DNA of 64,000 nt from Pelagicoccus sp. SDUM812005 (GTDB lineage Bacteria; Verrucomicrobiota; Verrucomicrobiia; Opitutales; Opitutaceae), in assembly GCF_031127875.1 (NCBI RefSeq), contig NZ_JARXIA010000014.1, forward strand, positions 113,656 through 177,655, written 5' to 3'. Below are positions 7,875-16,329 of the stretch, one piece after another (position 1 is the stretch's first letter; each line of letters begins with the position of its first letter). A program made the position numbers and the translations under genes. The notes beneath the pieces were generated by a model, which saw only the letters and a program-made list of their open reading frames with translations, was not told the DNA's origin and ran no database searches.

Positions 7875-7903
7875 TTAAAACCTCATAAAAAGTATGAGGT
7901 CAA
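7875..7903 (-). promoter_or_regulatory. Likely promoter of the seven-gene cassette
   Basis: On the minus strand TTGACC (7903-7898) and TTTTAA (7880-7875) are separated by 17 bp. The spacer is filled by the second palindrome, the arrangement expected for strong repression. The first gene starts at 7809. Confidence 0.45.
7880..7900. promoter_or_regulatory. Operator-like 21-bp palindrome 2
   Basis: Perfect 8-bp arms ACCTCATA / TATGAGGT around AAAAG. It occupies the -35/-10 spacer of the cassette promoter. Together with palindrome 1 it would allow one WYL dimer per divergent promoter. Confidence 0.65.
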
Positions 7904-7927
7904 CCTGTTTATTTTTATTTCTTCAGC

Positions 7928-8803
7928 ATGGATCACGATATTCCCCATACTCAGCTCCTTCGATTGAACTTCATTGAGTTTCGCCTGCTATTCGCTGGCG
8001 AAGTTGGCCGTGGCGACCTGATGCGACGATTTGGAATAAAGGAGGCGGCCGCGACCAAGGACTTCACGGCGTATAGGGGCTTCTTTCCGAGGAACATCGA
8101 ATTCGACCAAAGCCAAAAGGTGTACCGTCCAACGAAGGAGTTTTCGCCGTCGTTGATTTCCGGTCGCCCTCAAAAGACCCTTTTAAGGGCATTGGTTCAT
8201 GGGACGGGGGACGATTTTTCAGAGAGTGTCGATCCACTGGTGCCTTGCGAGTTGCCCGTTCGGCTGTATGAAACGCGGTTGGACACATTAGCCGCTGTCT
8301 CGAGGTGTATATATTCGGGCGGGGTGCTTCGAATTCGCTACCTCTCAGGTAGCGGATCCACCAAGAAAAGGGATATCGTTCCTTTCTCCTTCGCGGGCAA
8401 CGGCCTCCGTTGGCACGTGCGCGCATATGATCGTTTGAAAGGAAGGTTTGGTGATTTCGTGATCAATCGTATCGTCGCTGCAGAAAGTCTTGATGAAACC
8501 GCGAAAGCCTCGGAGAGAAGAGAAAACGATGAACAGTGGAATCGGATGGTTCGTCTTGAGATTGTTCCGCATCCGAAAACGAAGAACGCCAGAATGCTTG
8601 AGATAGAATTTGGAATGGAAAACGGACTGTTGGAGTGCAGGGTGAGGGCTGCTCTTGTCGGCTATGTTTTAAGGCTTTGGAATGTCGATTGCACCGCTGA
8701 TGCAAGTTTGAAGGGTAGGGAATATGCGCTGTGGCTCAGAAATCGAGCGACTCTCTACGATGCTGAAAACGCGGAGATCGCTCCCGGTTACGTTCAAGAT
8801 TGA
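7928..8803 (+). CDS. WYL-domain transcriptional regulator, BrxR/CapW type
   Basis: A 291-residue protein. An N-terminal winged helix (LNFIEFRLLFAGEVGRGDLMRRFGI) is followed by the ligand-sensing WYL domain in the middle (GVLRIRYLSG..., WHVRAYDRLKGRFGDFVINRI) and a C-terminal WCX-like dimerisation region. This three-part layout and the N-terminal motif are typical of BrxR and CapW, which repress BREX, CBASS and other phage-defence operons until a signal is sensed. It is divergent from the cassette at 5127-7809, and both promoters carry matching palindromes, so it very likely controls both. No other regulator is in the island. Confidence 0.88.
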   Translation: MDHDIPHTQLLRLNFIEFRLLFAGEVGRGDLMRRFGIKEAAATKDFTAYRGFFPRNIEFDQSQKVYRPTKEFSPSLISGRPQKTLLRALVHGTGDDFSESVDPLVPCELPVRLYETRLDTLAAVSRCIYSGGVLRIRYLSGSGSTKKRDIVPFSFAGNGLRWHVRAYDRLKGRFGDFVINRIVAAESLDETAKASERRENDEQWNRMVRLEIVPHPKTKNARMLEIEFGMENGLLECRVRAALVGYVLRLWNVDCTADASLKGREYALWLRNRATLYDAENAEIAPGYVQD

Positions 8804-8992
8804 AATTTTGACTGGCACCTATCTTGGCAGCTGCGCGTTTTCCATCGCCTAGCGCGACGACGCCAATGGCTCTCTGTTCGTACGCTCGAGGGAAAGTGCC
8901 GAATTTACAGTGGGAAATGCAGAACTTAAACAGGAAGTGTCGGCTGTCACTTTGGGTCGCGTGGCTGCAAGCTAATGGAGTCAATTAGTAGC

Positions 8993-9157
8993 TCTAGAAA
9001 AAGTAGAAAGATCGTTGCCTGTCGGTGATTCGTGGATACGGAGACCGAATTCGGGCAACACGGCGAAGATGTGGGATTGGATGTCCTCGTATTTGATCCA
9101 CTTGGTGGTGGCAGTGAAGGCGTAGTCTTGCTGGGGAAGCCCGTCGCTCGAGGGTTA
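8993..9157 (-). pseudogene. Partial copy of the 3' end of the MscS-type channel gene
   Basis: This stretch matches 16350-16521 (coding for about the last 60 residues of the channel at 16330-17607) over almost its whole length, with scattered substitutions. It has one clean 12-base deletion between two GAAGATGT repeats. No start, upstream coding part or intact C-terminus is present. It is an old partial duplication lying between the WYL island and the TlpA fusion gene. The stretch 8804-8992 holds nothing I can assign. Confidence 0.8.
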
Positions 9158-9183
9158 GCCTGGAATTACCCCCAAACTCTACC

Positions 9184-12081
9184 TTAAAAAGTAGAGAGCT
9201 TTTGGAGTTCGGCGAGGGCTCGGTCGTGGCCGATTTTGGCGCTGTCGATGAGTACGGTGCCGTGGCGATCGGTGACGACGAGTTGGGGAATCGTGTCGCC
9301 GAAGAGCGACTCGAACGCGGGGAGCTGGCCGCGGTTGGTGAAGGTGAGCATGGGCCATTCGATGCCGAGCGAGCTGGTGTAGCGTTTGGCTTCGGCGGAG
9401 GATTTGTCGCCGGAGACGTATACGATGGTGACCATGTCGGGTGCGAGCTTGGCTTGCTTTAAGGTGGAGACGAGTTTTGGGGCGAAGACTTTGCAGGGCG
9501 GGCACCATCCGGCGCCCATGTAGAGGATGACGTACTGGGGCTGGGTTTGGGGGAGCTCGACGCGGCGGCCGGTGGCGGGATCGACGAGCTTGCCGGCAAG
9601 TTCTTCGAGGAGGCGTCCGGGGGCGCTGTCGGGCTTGGCTAGGCGGTCTCGAGCTTGTTGGAGCAGGTCGGTGTTTTCCGCTTCGAAATTGAAGGCGATA
9701 TCCGAATTCGGGATACGCAGGAGGAGCTGGTTGCGGTCGTACTTGAGGAAGAGAACCTCGTCGCCTGCCTTGAGACTGGGAGCTCCGGAGAACTCGACGG
9801 GCACGGCCAGCTTGAGGCGGTAGGGCCAGAGCTCGGAACGGTTGGCGAGGTCGCGGTAGCTGAGGTCGCGTTGCTCGGGCGTAAGCGTTGCCCAGGCGGC
9901 GTTGGCTGCGTCTAGGGTGGTGGTGGCCTCGGGTTCGACGGCGAAGGTGACGCGGCCGCGGTTGGCGCTGGCGACGACTTCGCGTGTCTTGAGTTCGACG
10001 ATTTCGATTTCGCTGCCGGAGCGGACGACGGCCCCGTCGGAGAAGCGAAGTTCCTTTTGGATAATGGCGGTTTGGGGCCAGGCTTCGCGTTTGCGGACGA
10101 GTTCGGACCAGCTGAGCGGCGCGACGGCGACCGTTGGAGCGGCGATGGGTTGGGCGACGGCTTGTATTGGCTGGACCCTTACAGCGGCCGAGCTGATTTG
10201 AGTGGGCGCGGGTGCGATGTCCGAAGCGTTGGAGGCGAGTGGGAGATCGGTCGCTTGCAAGGCGTCCGCCAAGGTGTAGGAAGGGCTGGGCTCTATCGTG
10301 TGGCGAACGAAGCCTTCGGCGTTGGCGGCGATGAGCCGGAGCTCGCCGTCGTCGCCCATGTGGGTGGCTCCGGCGTACCTAACGATGTTGTTGTTGGGGA
10401 CGGTTTGCAGGTCGAAGGCAGCGACGCGTTGGCCGTTTATGTAGAGCACGGTGTTGCGTCCGGGGCGGTCGGTGGCTCGTTCGTCGTTGAAGAAGAGGAA
10501 GTGCTTGCTGTCCGGGGTAAAGTAGGCCCGTGAGCGGATGCCGAGCTCTTGGCTCCAGATCGACTTGCCGTCGACGTGGACGTGGTAGGTCTTGTCCTTG
10601 CGGGTGACGTAGGCGACCCGCTTGCTGTCGGGCGAAAAGATGGCGGAGGTGCGATTGGCTTCGGCGAATCCGTTGGCGAGGAAAGGCATGGCTACATGGT
10701 CGCCGATGTCGTCGCACTTGCCGTCGATGTAGTGGGCGCCGGTCTTGATCCCGCCGATAGCGAAGGCGCTGCGTTTGCCGTCCGGGCTGAAGACGATGCT
10801 TTCGTCGACGACGGTCGAGACGGTGTTGGCGTTGCCGATGCGCCAAGTCGGGTCGGACAGTACTTGGGAATCGAATACGGCGACGGAGCCGTTGCTGGTG
10901 GTGGTAGCTCCGTAGGCGAAGCGGTTGCCTTGGGGGGCGAGGACGATGGGATTGGTGTACTTGTATCCGTCGGATTCCTCGCCGTTGACGAGCGGGTAGT
11001 TGAGACCGCCTTGGAAGGCGATGGAGACGCATAGGGAGGAGTCGGCGGTGAAGGCGGCGTAGGCGCGGCCTTCGGAGGCGGGCAGGACGTTTTGGAAGGA
11101 GCTGTAGCTTGGGCCGCGCTTGCCGTCGAGCCATTGCCACATGGCGATGCCTTGCGGCTCGCGGCCGTGAACGACAATGCGTTTTCCGTCGGGGCTGAAG
11201 AGGAAGCTGTCGGCTCCTTCGGTGTTGAGGAGCGTCTTGCCGTCAACCCAAGCGGATCCTTCGGCGATGCCGCCGATCCGGCCGTTGGAGGAGACGATAG
11301 GGAGGCGCAGGTTGGGATGGAGGACCTTGCCGTCGACTAGGGTGGCCGCCCCGCTGGTGGCGACGAGCTTGCCGTTGGGCAGGAACTGGACGGGGGTGCC
11401 TTCGTAGCCGGCGAGCTTGCCGTTGAGGATCATTTCACCTCGGGTGGGATCGGCGGCGTAGCGGGTTTCGTCGGCGCTGAAGACGATGCCGTTGCGCAGG
11501 TAGTTGGTCGCGAGTCGGATAGGAATGGGTTTGCCGTCGATGAAAAGGCAGTCGCCGGGGCGTTCGCCGGGAAGGTCGTGCTTGGCGATGAACCAGTAGC
11601 GTTTCCCTTGGGGCGAGAAGCGGACGATGCTCTTGTTGTTTTCCTCGATGGCGCCGGTTTGGTAGGGAGCCCGGTGGACTTCCTTGCCGTCTACCATTAC
11701 GACGTACTCAGACCCTTGCAGTCCGACGTAGGCGTAGCGTTTGCCGCCGGCGCTGAAGATGACCGGGTGATCGTACCGGTCTTGGCTGACAATGGCTGGA
11801 AACTGGGAGCGGCCGAGGGTGGGGCTTCCATCGGCGGCGAGTAAGCGGTCGAACCGTGGGCCGACTTCTCCGTCGACGGAAACGGCGAAGCGGCTACCTT
11901 GGCGGAGGACTGCCGAAAAGCGGCCGCTGATGTCAATTTGGACGGAGAAGGCGTCGAGCGGAGCCAGGACTGTGGTTTCGATTTTCGGTTCGGAGAAGGA
12001 TGGGGTCGCGATAGCGAAAAGGAGCGTGAGAACTCCGAGTTTTTTGCTGAGGGAGCAAAGGTAGCATGTGTATGGATTCAT
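9184..12081 (-). CDS. Exported beta-propeller protein with C-terminal TlpA-like thioredoxin domain
   Basis: I chose the ATG at 12081, which gives a signal peptide (KKLGVLTLLFAIATPSFS) directly; the frame runs upstream to 12129. The product has about 965 residues. The N-terminal about 600 residues repeat FSPDGKR-type and VDGK motifs, a WD40/PD40-like beta-propeller. A linker with SH3-like KAGDEVLFLKYD follows. The last about 120 residues are a thioredoxin fold with the redox motif GAGWCPPCKVFAPKL. The protein should act outside the cytoplasmic membrane, but its redox partner is unknown. Fusion of a long propeller to TlpA is unusual. The gene appears monocistronic. Confidence 0.85.
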   Translation of the reverse strand: MNPYTCYLCSLSKKLGVLTLLFAIATPSFSEPKIETTVLAPLDAFSVQIDISGRFSAVLRQGSRFAVSVDGEVGPRFDRLLAADGSPTLGRSQFPAIVSQDRYDHPVIFSAGGKRYAYVGLQGSEYVVMVDGKEVHRAPYQTGAIEENNKSIVRFSPQGKRYWFIAKHDLPGERPGDCLFIDGKPIPIRLATNYLRNGIVFSADETRYAADPTRGEMILNGKLAGYEGTPVQFLPNGKLVATSGAATLVDGKVLHPNLRLPIVSSNGRIGGIAEGSAWVDGKTLLNTEGADSFLFSPDGKRIVVHGREPQGIAMWQWLDGKRGPSYSSFQNVLPASEGRAYAAFTADSSLCVSIAFQGGLNYPLVNGEESDGYKYTNPIVLAPQGNRFAYGATTTSNGSVAVFDSQVLSDPTWRIGNANTVSTVVDESIVFSPDGKRSAFAIGGIKTGAHYIDGKCDDIGDHVAMPFLANGFAEANRTSAIFSPDSKRVAYVTRKDKTYHVHVDGKSIWSQELGIRSRAYFTPDSKHFLFFNDERATDRPGRNTVLYINGQRVAAFDLQTVPNNNIVRYAGATHMGDDGELRLIAANAEGFVRHTIEPSPSYTLADALQATDLPLASNASDIAPAPTQISSAAVRVQPIQAVAQPIAAPTVAVAPLSWSELVRKREAWPQTAIIQKELRFSDGAVVRSGSEIEIVELKTREVVASANRGRVTFAVEPEATTTLDAANAAWATLTPEQRDLSYRDLANRSELWPYRLKLAVPVEFSGAPSLKAGDEVLFLKYDRNQLLLRIPNSDIAFNFEAENTDLLQQARDRLAKPDSAPGRLLEELAGKLVDPATGRRVELPQTQPQYVILYMGAGWCPPCKVFAPKLVSTLKQAKLAPDMVTIVYVSGDKSSAEAKRYTSSLGIEWPMLTFTNRGQLPAFESLFGDTIPQLVVTDRHGTVLIDSAKIGHDRALAELQKLSTF

Positions 12082-12677
12082 CACTTTGAGCGGATAGGTG
12101 GGAAAGCGTGCGGATCCCTTACTTGGCATGCGGCGACCCCCTCGCTTTTTTCTGACGAGTTTTTGACGACTCGGAAAATTGGATATTCAAAAGAATTTCC
12201 GAGAGCGAGCGGATTTTTTTTGGCGGTGCGAGTGTGTTTCTCCGGGTAAAATTCGTTCAGCAGGGAATTGGTTTTGCTTGCGGCGATTTCCGACTATCGA
12301 CTCTGCGAAGCGTTCTTTGACCTTTGCACGGCAGCCGTGCCGCCTCGGTGCGTTGTGCGTTCTCCATCGTTTCGAAGTTGCTGAGCTCTTCCACTCAGGC
12401 GCTATTTGCGCGCCGTTTTGTTAGGTCGGGCTGGATGGTGATTTGGCAAGATTTGCCGAGACCGCGCTGTCTGATGCCTCTAGTTTCATAGGCTGTTAAT
12501 TTCCCCGGAAAGTGTCGGCTATTCTTAACAATTTATCTTTTCTTCGGAATCACGGATACCGGATTTTCTCTGTGGCTGGGGTGATCTACTTAATTGTGGC
12601 GCGGTGGTTGCTGTTACGTCTCGCTGGCTCGCAGCCGAGTCATATTCTCAAAGCAACCCCTATTGTAAAAACGACAG
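12082..12677. other. Intergenic region, no gene seen
   Basis: About 600 bases between the divergent propeller/TlpA gene and the VPDSG-CTERM gene. It must hold both promoters. The only structure I see is a 7-bp-arm palindrome (GCACGGC-A-GCCGTGC) near 12326-12340 and a small GC hairpin near 12399. Short ORFs here have no convincing features. Confidence 0.4.
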
Positions 12678-13364
12678 ATGCACATCAAATCGATCCTAAC
12701 CTCTACCGCATTGCTGATTTCATCCATTTTCTCTACAGCAGCTCATGCTGTAACCTACAAGGGCATTGAGTTTCCTGCGGGAGATATTTCCTTTGCGGAT
12801 TCCCTAGTGTCCTACACTCCCTCTTTTGGAGGCGGTAACGTGCCGACGGACACAAATTACACGGATCCTTCGAAAGCTCTAGGCGCTCCTGATTACCAAT
12901 CACCCAATGGTTCTGTGTCGCTAGGCGATGGGGGACGGATCATTCTCGAGTTTGTGGACAATTTCCTGACGGGTAGTAGCCTTACGGGTGTTGCCGACGG
13001 AATCTTCGATTTGCATATCTTCGAAATCGGTGGTGCCGTAGAGGCCACCGACGTTCACATCAGTAAGGATGGTTCCGTTTGGGAGTCGGTGGGTCGAGTG
13101 AATGGGAGTGTTAGCAGCATTGACATCGACCTTTTCGGCTTTTCGGTGAGTGACCAGTTTCGTTTTGTGCAACTGACAGACGTAAAGGGATTGAATGGCA
13201 CAACAGGGAGCACAGTAGGGGCGGACATCGATGCAGTGGGAGCGATCAGCACGGTCATCAACCCAAATCCCGGAACTTCTCCCGTCCCTGACTCGGGGAG
13301 TTCTTTCCTCGCATTTCTGATTTCTTTAGCTGGCATCGTAGCCTTCACGAAGCGGAAGCGTTAG
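12678..13364 (+). CDS. VPDSG-CTERM sorted exported protein with discoidin-like domain
   Basis: A 228-residue protein with a Sec signal peptide (SILTSTALLISSIFSTAAHA) and a C-terminal sorting tail: VPDSG near residue 203, a hydrophobic helix SSFLAFLISLAGIVAF and a basic end TKRKR. VPDSG-CTERM tails are known from Verrucomicrobiota and mark proteins processed by exosortase-like enzymes for surface display or extracellular matrix. The middle (SKALGAPDYQSPNGSVSLGDGGRIILEF) resembles an F5/8-type or jelly-roll fold. A rho-independent terminator follows the stop. This is the best lineage marker in the window. Confidence 0.88.
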   Translation: MHIKSILTSTALLISSIFSTAAHAVTYKGIEFPAGDISFADSLVSYTPSFGGGNVPTDTNYTDPSKALGAPDYQSPNGSVSLGDGGRIILEFVDNFLTGSSLTGVADGIFDLHIFEIGGAVEATDVHISKDGSVWESVGRVNGSVSSIDIDLFGFSVSDQFRFVQLTDVKGLNGTTGSTVGADIDAVGAISTVINPNPGTSPVPDSGSSFLAFLISLAGIVAFTKRKR

Positions 13365-13384
13365 GTTTTCACTCTATTACTGCT

Positions 13385-13418
13385 AAGCGAGCCCTTCGAC
13401 AGAGGAGTTCGCTTTTTT
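13385..13418 (+). terminator. Rho-independent terminator of the VPDSG-CTERM gene
   Basis: AAGCGA...TCGCTT stem with an extendable GCC/CCT-rich upper part, followed by a run of six T, 20 bases after the stop codon. Confidence 0.75.
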
Positions 13419-13669
13419 GTGTAATAGTCCCTTCATGCTCGGTTTGTCGAGTTGGCGGGACGATTGAAGGGTCGTCCGAAGAACCCATGACAAAAGAAAT
13501 GTTGGACTGACTCTGTTTCCCATCGTTTTTTTACTGCGTGGCGAGGTGCTTTGGAGTTCGCAGCCGCGCTGTACGGACAACAGCATCATTCATGGAGCTC
13601 TCCGCCGATTCGAACCGGGAATGGGCTAGGCTCTTGGCCCCCAGAATCACTTTTTGCTCTACCAACTGC

Positions 13670-15448
13670 ATGAAAATGGCCGCTACACGCTCTTCCCACA
13701 ATGGCTCTAGTCTCGACCAAGGTCGCGCTCGTCGAAGGCGCGGCGCGGCGTGTCAGCCCTGGTCTAGCCTTGCCTGTATTTTGGGGCTGTTCGCCTCGGC
13801 GCTGCTTTCGACACCATTGGGCGCGGTAGACGCTCCCCCCAGTCCATCCCGCGATTTTAGCGTCACGGTTGCTCTCAGAGGGACGACTCAAACCGTGCAA
13901 ATGGGCAAGCAGACCTACCGCATCGAAAACCGCTCGTCGGGTCCCAAGCCTACACGGGCCGCCCTGAACGGACCCTACAAGGGGAGTCGTGAAAAGCAGC
14001 TTTTCGCCGAACGCGTCGCCTATGTGCCCGGTCTCGGACTGGTAGGCTACCTTGTACTCGAAATGCCAATACAGGAACGCGGCATACAGCGTCCGACCCG
14101 CGAGGCGAGCCTTTACGACCAGCGCGGCAACATCGTTTGGATCGTGCCGGAAAACGACAGACAGCTCGCTCCCGTGGCCCCCGGCGAGTTCGTTCACTTG
14201 GCAGGCGTTCACGAAAACGGCTTAACAGCAGACCGCGTACTTTTCATCAGCCCGCGCGAGCTCTCCACGAGCAAGGGCAAGACCGAGTTTGTGCTGCCGG
14301 AGAAGACGGCGAAGATGAACGCCTACCTGTTCGAGGGCCCAGCCTTGCAGCGTTCTTGGCTCGACCTCGCTGGCATCGAGAGGCAGCGTGCTGATCACCT
14401 TCACGGCAACAAAGCCGGCGAGCACGACTACCGCGCCCTCAAGACGGCTGACGGCCACATCATTTTAGCCCTCGCTGAAGGCGAATACCATCGCGTGACC
14501 CGGCTCAGTCCGGACCTCGCCGAGCAAGAGCAGTTCTTTCCGACCTTGATCGCCTACGCCGCCCCCACCCACCCGCTCGCTGTGCTCAACTACCAGAATA
14601 GGGACCTGCGGATTGAGACGCTGGAAAAGGTGATGCTCGTACCAAGCGACGACGTTCCGGGCCTCTTCGGCATCCTGCGCCCGAGCGGGCAAATCTTCAT
14701 CCCGGACGGCAGCCTCGGATTCGTGCCGATCATCACCAGGGAGTTCCACCGGCCCGGAAGAAGCTCCCTGTCCGTTCCCTTCACCATGGTGCACAGCCAC
14801 GCCGTCGCCTACCCGGAGGAAGAAGGCATTGTGTGGAGCTACGCTGGCCCCACAGGCGCCCTGGCCAACAGCCCTGCGCGTTGGCAAGAGTGGCGCTTCG
14901 TCGAGCACCCGGACATCGGCCGTTTCAACCGCTATACCCGCGTCCATCCCAAGCTGCTCGTCGCTCGCCTCGAAGGCAGCGACACCTGGCAGGCTTATAT
15001 TTTTTCCCGCTACGGCATTCGTTGGGGCGACGGGCTCGGTCCCGCTCCTCAGCAGGTGGCGCAGCCGGTGGGCAATTCGGCCGAAAGCCTCGAAGCGGCA
15101 ATCGTCAACGCCGAGGATTTTCTGAGGGATCTCAATAGCCGCCTCGGCAAGGAAAAGATTGTCCGCGACGAGCGCCTCCGTGCGGACCGGGAACGCTTCT
15201 TGCGGGAGCAGCATGAGAAGGCTGAGCGTGCCTTCGCGGAATGGGCGCGTGAGAACCCCGAATTGGCGGCAAAAGTGCGGCCGCCTCCGCCGGGCCCTCG
15301 CGCTCCGATTTTCCGAAACGACTGGCAAGGTTTTACCTACACCGCAGAGACGACTCGACGCTTCGAGCAGTCCGTCCGCCAGAGCGCCGAGCGCGAACAG
15401 ATGCGTGCCTTTCTCAACCAACTGAACTATCAGGTGCACTCTAGGTAA
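13670..15448 (+). CDS. Large exported protein of unknown function
   Basis: I chose the ATG at 13670 (MKMAATRSSHN...), which places a hydrophobic signal segment (LACILGLFASALLSTPLGA) after a basic region; the frame upstream to 13538 has no protein-like character. The product has about 592 residues. The middle shows repeated beta-strand-like segments and may be propeller-like; the last about 130 residues are a charged coiled coil (RDERLRADRERFLREQHEK) followed by a proline-rich stretch. No catalytic motif is seen. GC content and codon use look higher than in the neighbours. It is monocistronic. Confidence 0.7.
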   Translation: MKMAATRSSHNGSSLDQGRARRRRGAACQPWSSLACILGLFASALLSTPLGAVDAPPSPSRDFSVTVALRGTTQTVQMGKQTYRIENRSSGPKPTRAALNGPYKGSREKQLFAERVAYVPGLGLVGYLVLEMPIQERGIQRPTREASLYDQRGNIVWIVPENDRQLAPVAPGEFVHLAGVHENGLTADRVLFISPRELSTSKGKTEFVLPEKTAKMNAYLFEGPALQRSWLDLAGIERQRADHLHGNKAGEHDYRALKTADGHIILALAEGEYHRVTRLSPDLAEQEQFFPTLIAYAAPTHPLAVLNYQNRDLRIETLEKVMLVPSDDVPGLFGILRPSGQIFIPDGSLGFVPIITREFHRPGRSSLSVPFTMVHSHAVAYPEEEGIVWSYAGPTGALANSPARWQEWRFVEHPDIGRFNRYTRVHPKLLVARLEGSDTWQAYIFSRYGIRWGDGLGPAPQQVAQPVGNSAESLEAAIVNAEDFLRDLNSRLGKEKIVRDERLRADRERFLREQHEKAERAFAEWARENPELAAKVRPPPPGPRAPIFRNDWQGFTYTAETTRRFEQSVRQSAEREQMRAFLNQLNYQVHSR

Positions 15449-15636
15449 CTAGGCGATTGTAGTGTCGTGCCCCGAACGAACGCTGCGCTTGAGAGCGAAA
15501 TTCATCATCCCTGTCGCGCCTGTTCGATAGGGCGCGGGATGGGCGTAAAGCCAGCGGCGGTCGTAATGCGACAGGATCCGTGAAACGCGCTTTAGTCGCT
15601 TCGCGACTTTCTCATGCCCGGCGTCGGCCGCTTTGG

Positions 15637-15894
15637 TCAGTTTTCGCTGGCCTTCTCGATGGCGGATTCTGCATTTATTGCTTTTTGCGTTTCATCGATG
15701 CGCGTTTTCAGCGCGGTGATCTGCTGCGGAGAGAGGGTGCCTGGCATGGTAAGGATAGCGGTGTAGTCTGCCAGCGCCTCGGGGTAGTTTCTGAGCCGCT
15801 CGTGAAGTTGCGCTCGCTCGCGGTGAAGCGCCGGGGGGCGGCTTGTTCTTGAAGACGCATCATTTACGAGAAGTCGCGTCTCGTTTGGAAGGGA
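15637..15894 (-). pseudogene. Decayed tail of a TPR-type protein gene
   Basis: On the minus strand the frame ending at TGA 15637 reads HRERAQLHERLRNYPEALADY and then a charged helical tail, which looks like the last tetratricopeptide repeat of a larger protein. The frame is closed by a TAG at 15895-15897, no start codon is available, and nothing similar continues upstream. I read it as a gene remnant. Confidence 0.35.
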
Positions 15895-16256
15895 CTAGGG
15901 GGATGGAGATTGTTGCTGTTGTCACTTTCGTCTCCCCGAGAGTTCCCTGCATGTGCGGCTAGTTGAAGGCAGCGGAAAGAGTTCAGGTTGTGCATTCCTA
16001 TTTTACCGATTGATAGAATTTCTGGATACCGAACTTGCTCACCGGGTAATGAGTCATGCTGCCTTACTTTCCCGCAGGCTCCTTAGGGTCTATCTTCGAG
16101 CTGACTACGAAGAACGCAGCGGTCGAGTACCAGTACTCCAGGGCCCTTGGGGGCAGTGAGCGTTGAGATTCCCGACTGCGGGGGGCGTAGGTTTCGGCGT
16201 TGGTTTGCTGAATGGAGTTGGTCTACGTGACGGTTTCAACTTTAGCCTTGTGTCGG
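15895..16256. other. Intergenic region with a possible gene-end remnant
   Basis: No intact gene seen. A 36-residue plus-strand frame at 16056-16166 (ending VEYQYSRALGGSER) has protein-like character and could be a second decayed gene end, but it is too short to claim. Confidence 0.25.
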
Positions 16257-16286
16257 AGGCGCTGCTGCTCACGAGTAGCAGCGCCT
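16257..16286 (-). terminator. Long hairpin after the MscS-type gene
   Basis: Arms AGGCGCTGCTGCT and AGTAGCAGCGCCT (13 bp with one G-T pair) around CACG. It lies 43 bases beyond the stop of the minus-strand channel gene. It lacks a T-run on either strand, so termination is possible rather than certain. Confidence 0.5.
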
Positions 16287-16329
16287 GAGTCTTAATGCTT
16301 TCTCGCAGCTAACGCTGGCCGAAGGTAAA

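Noticed and set aside
10379..11140. Long minus-strand and plus-strand ORFs inside the propeller/TlpA gene
   Set aside because: Extremely Arg- or Gly/Val-biased translations in other frames of a high-GC gene: shadows.
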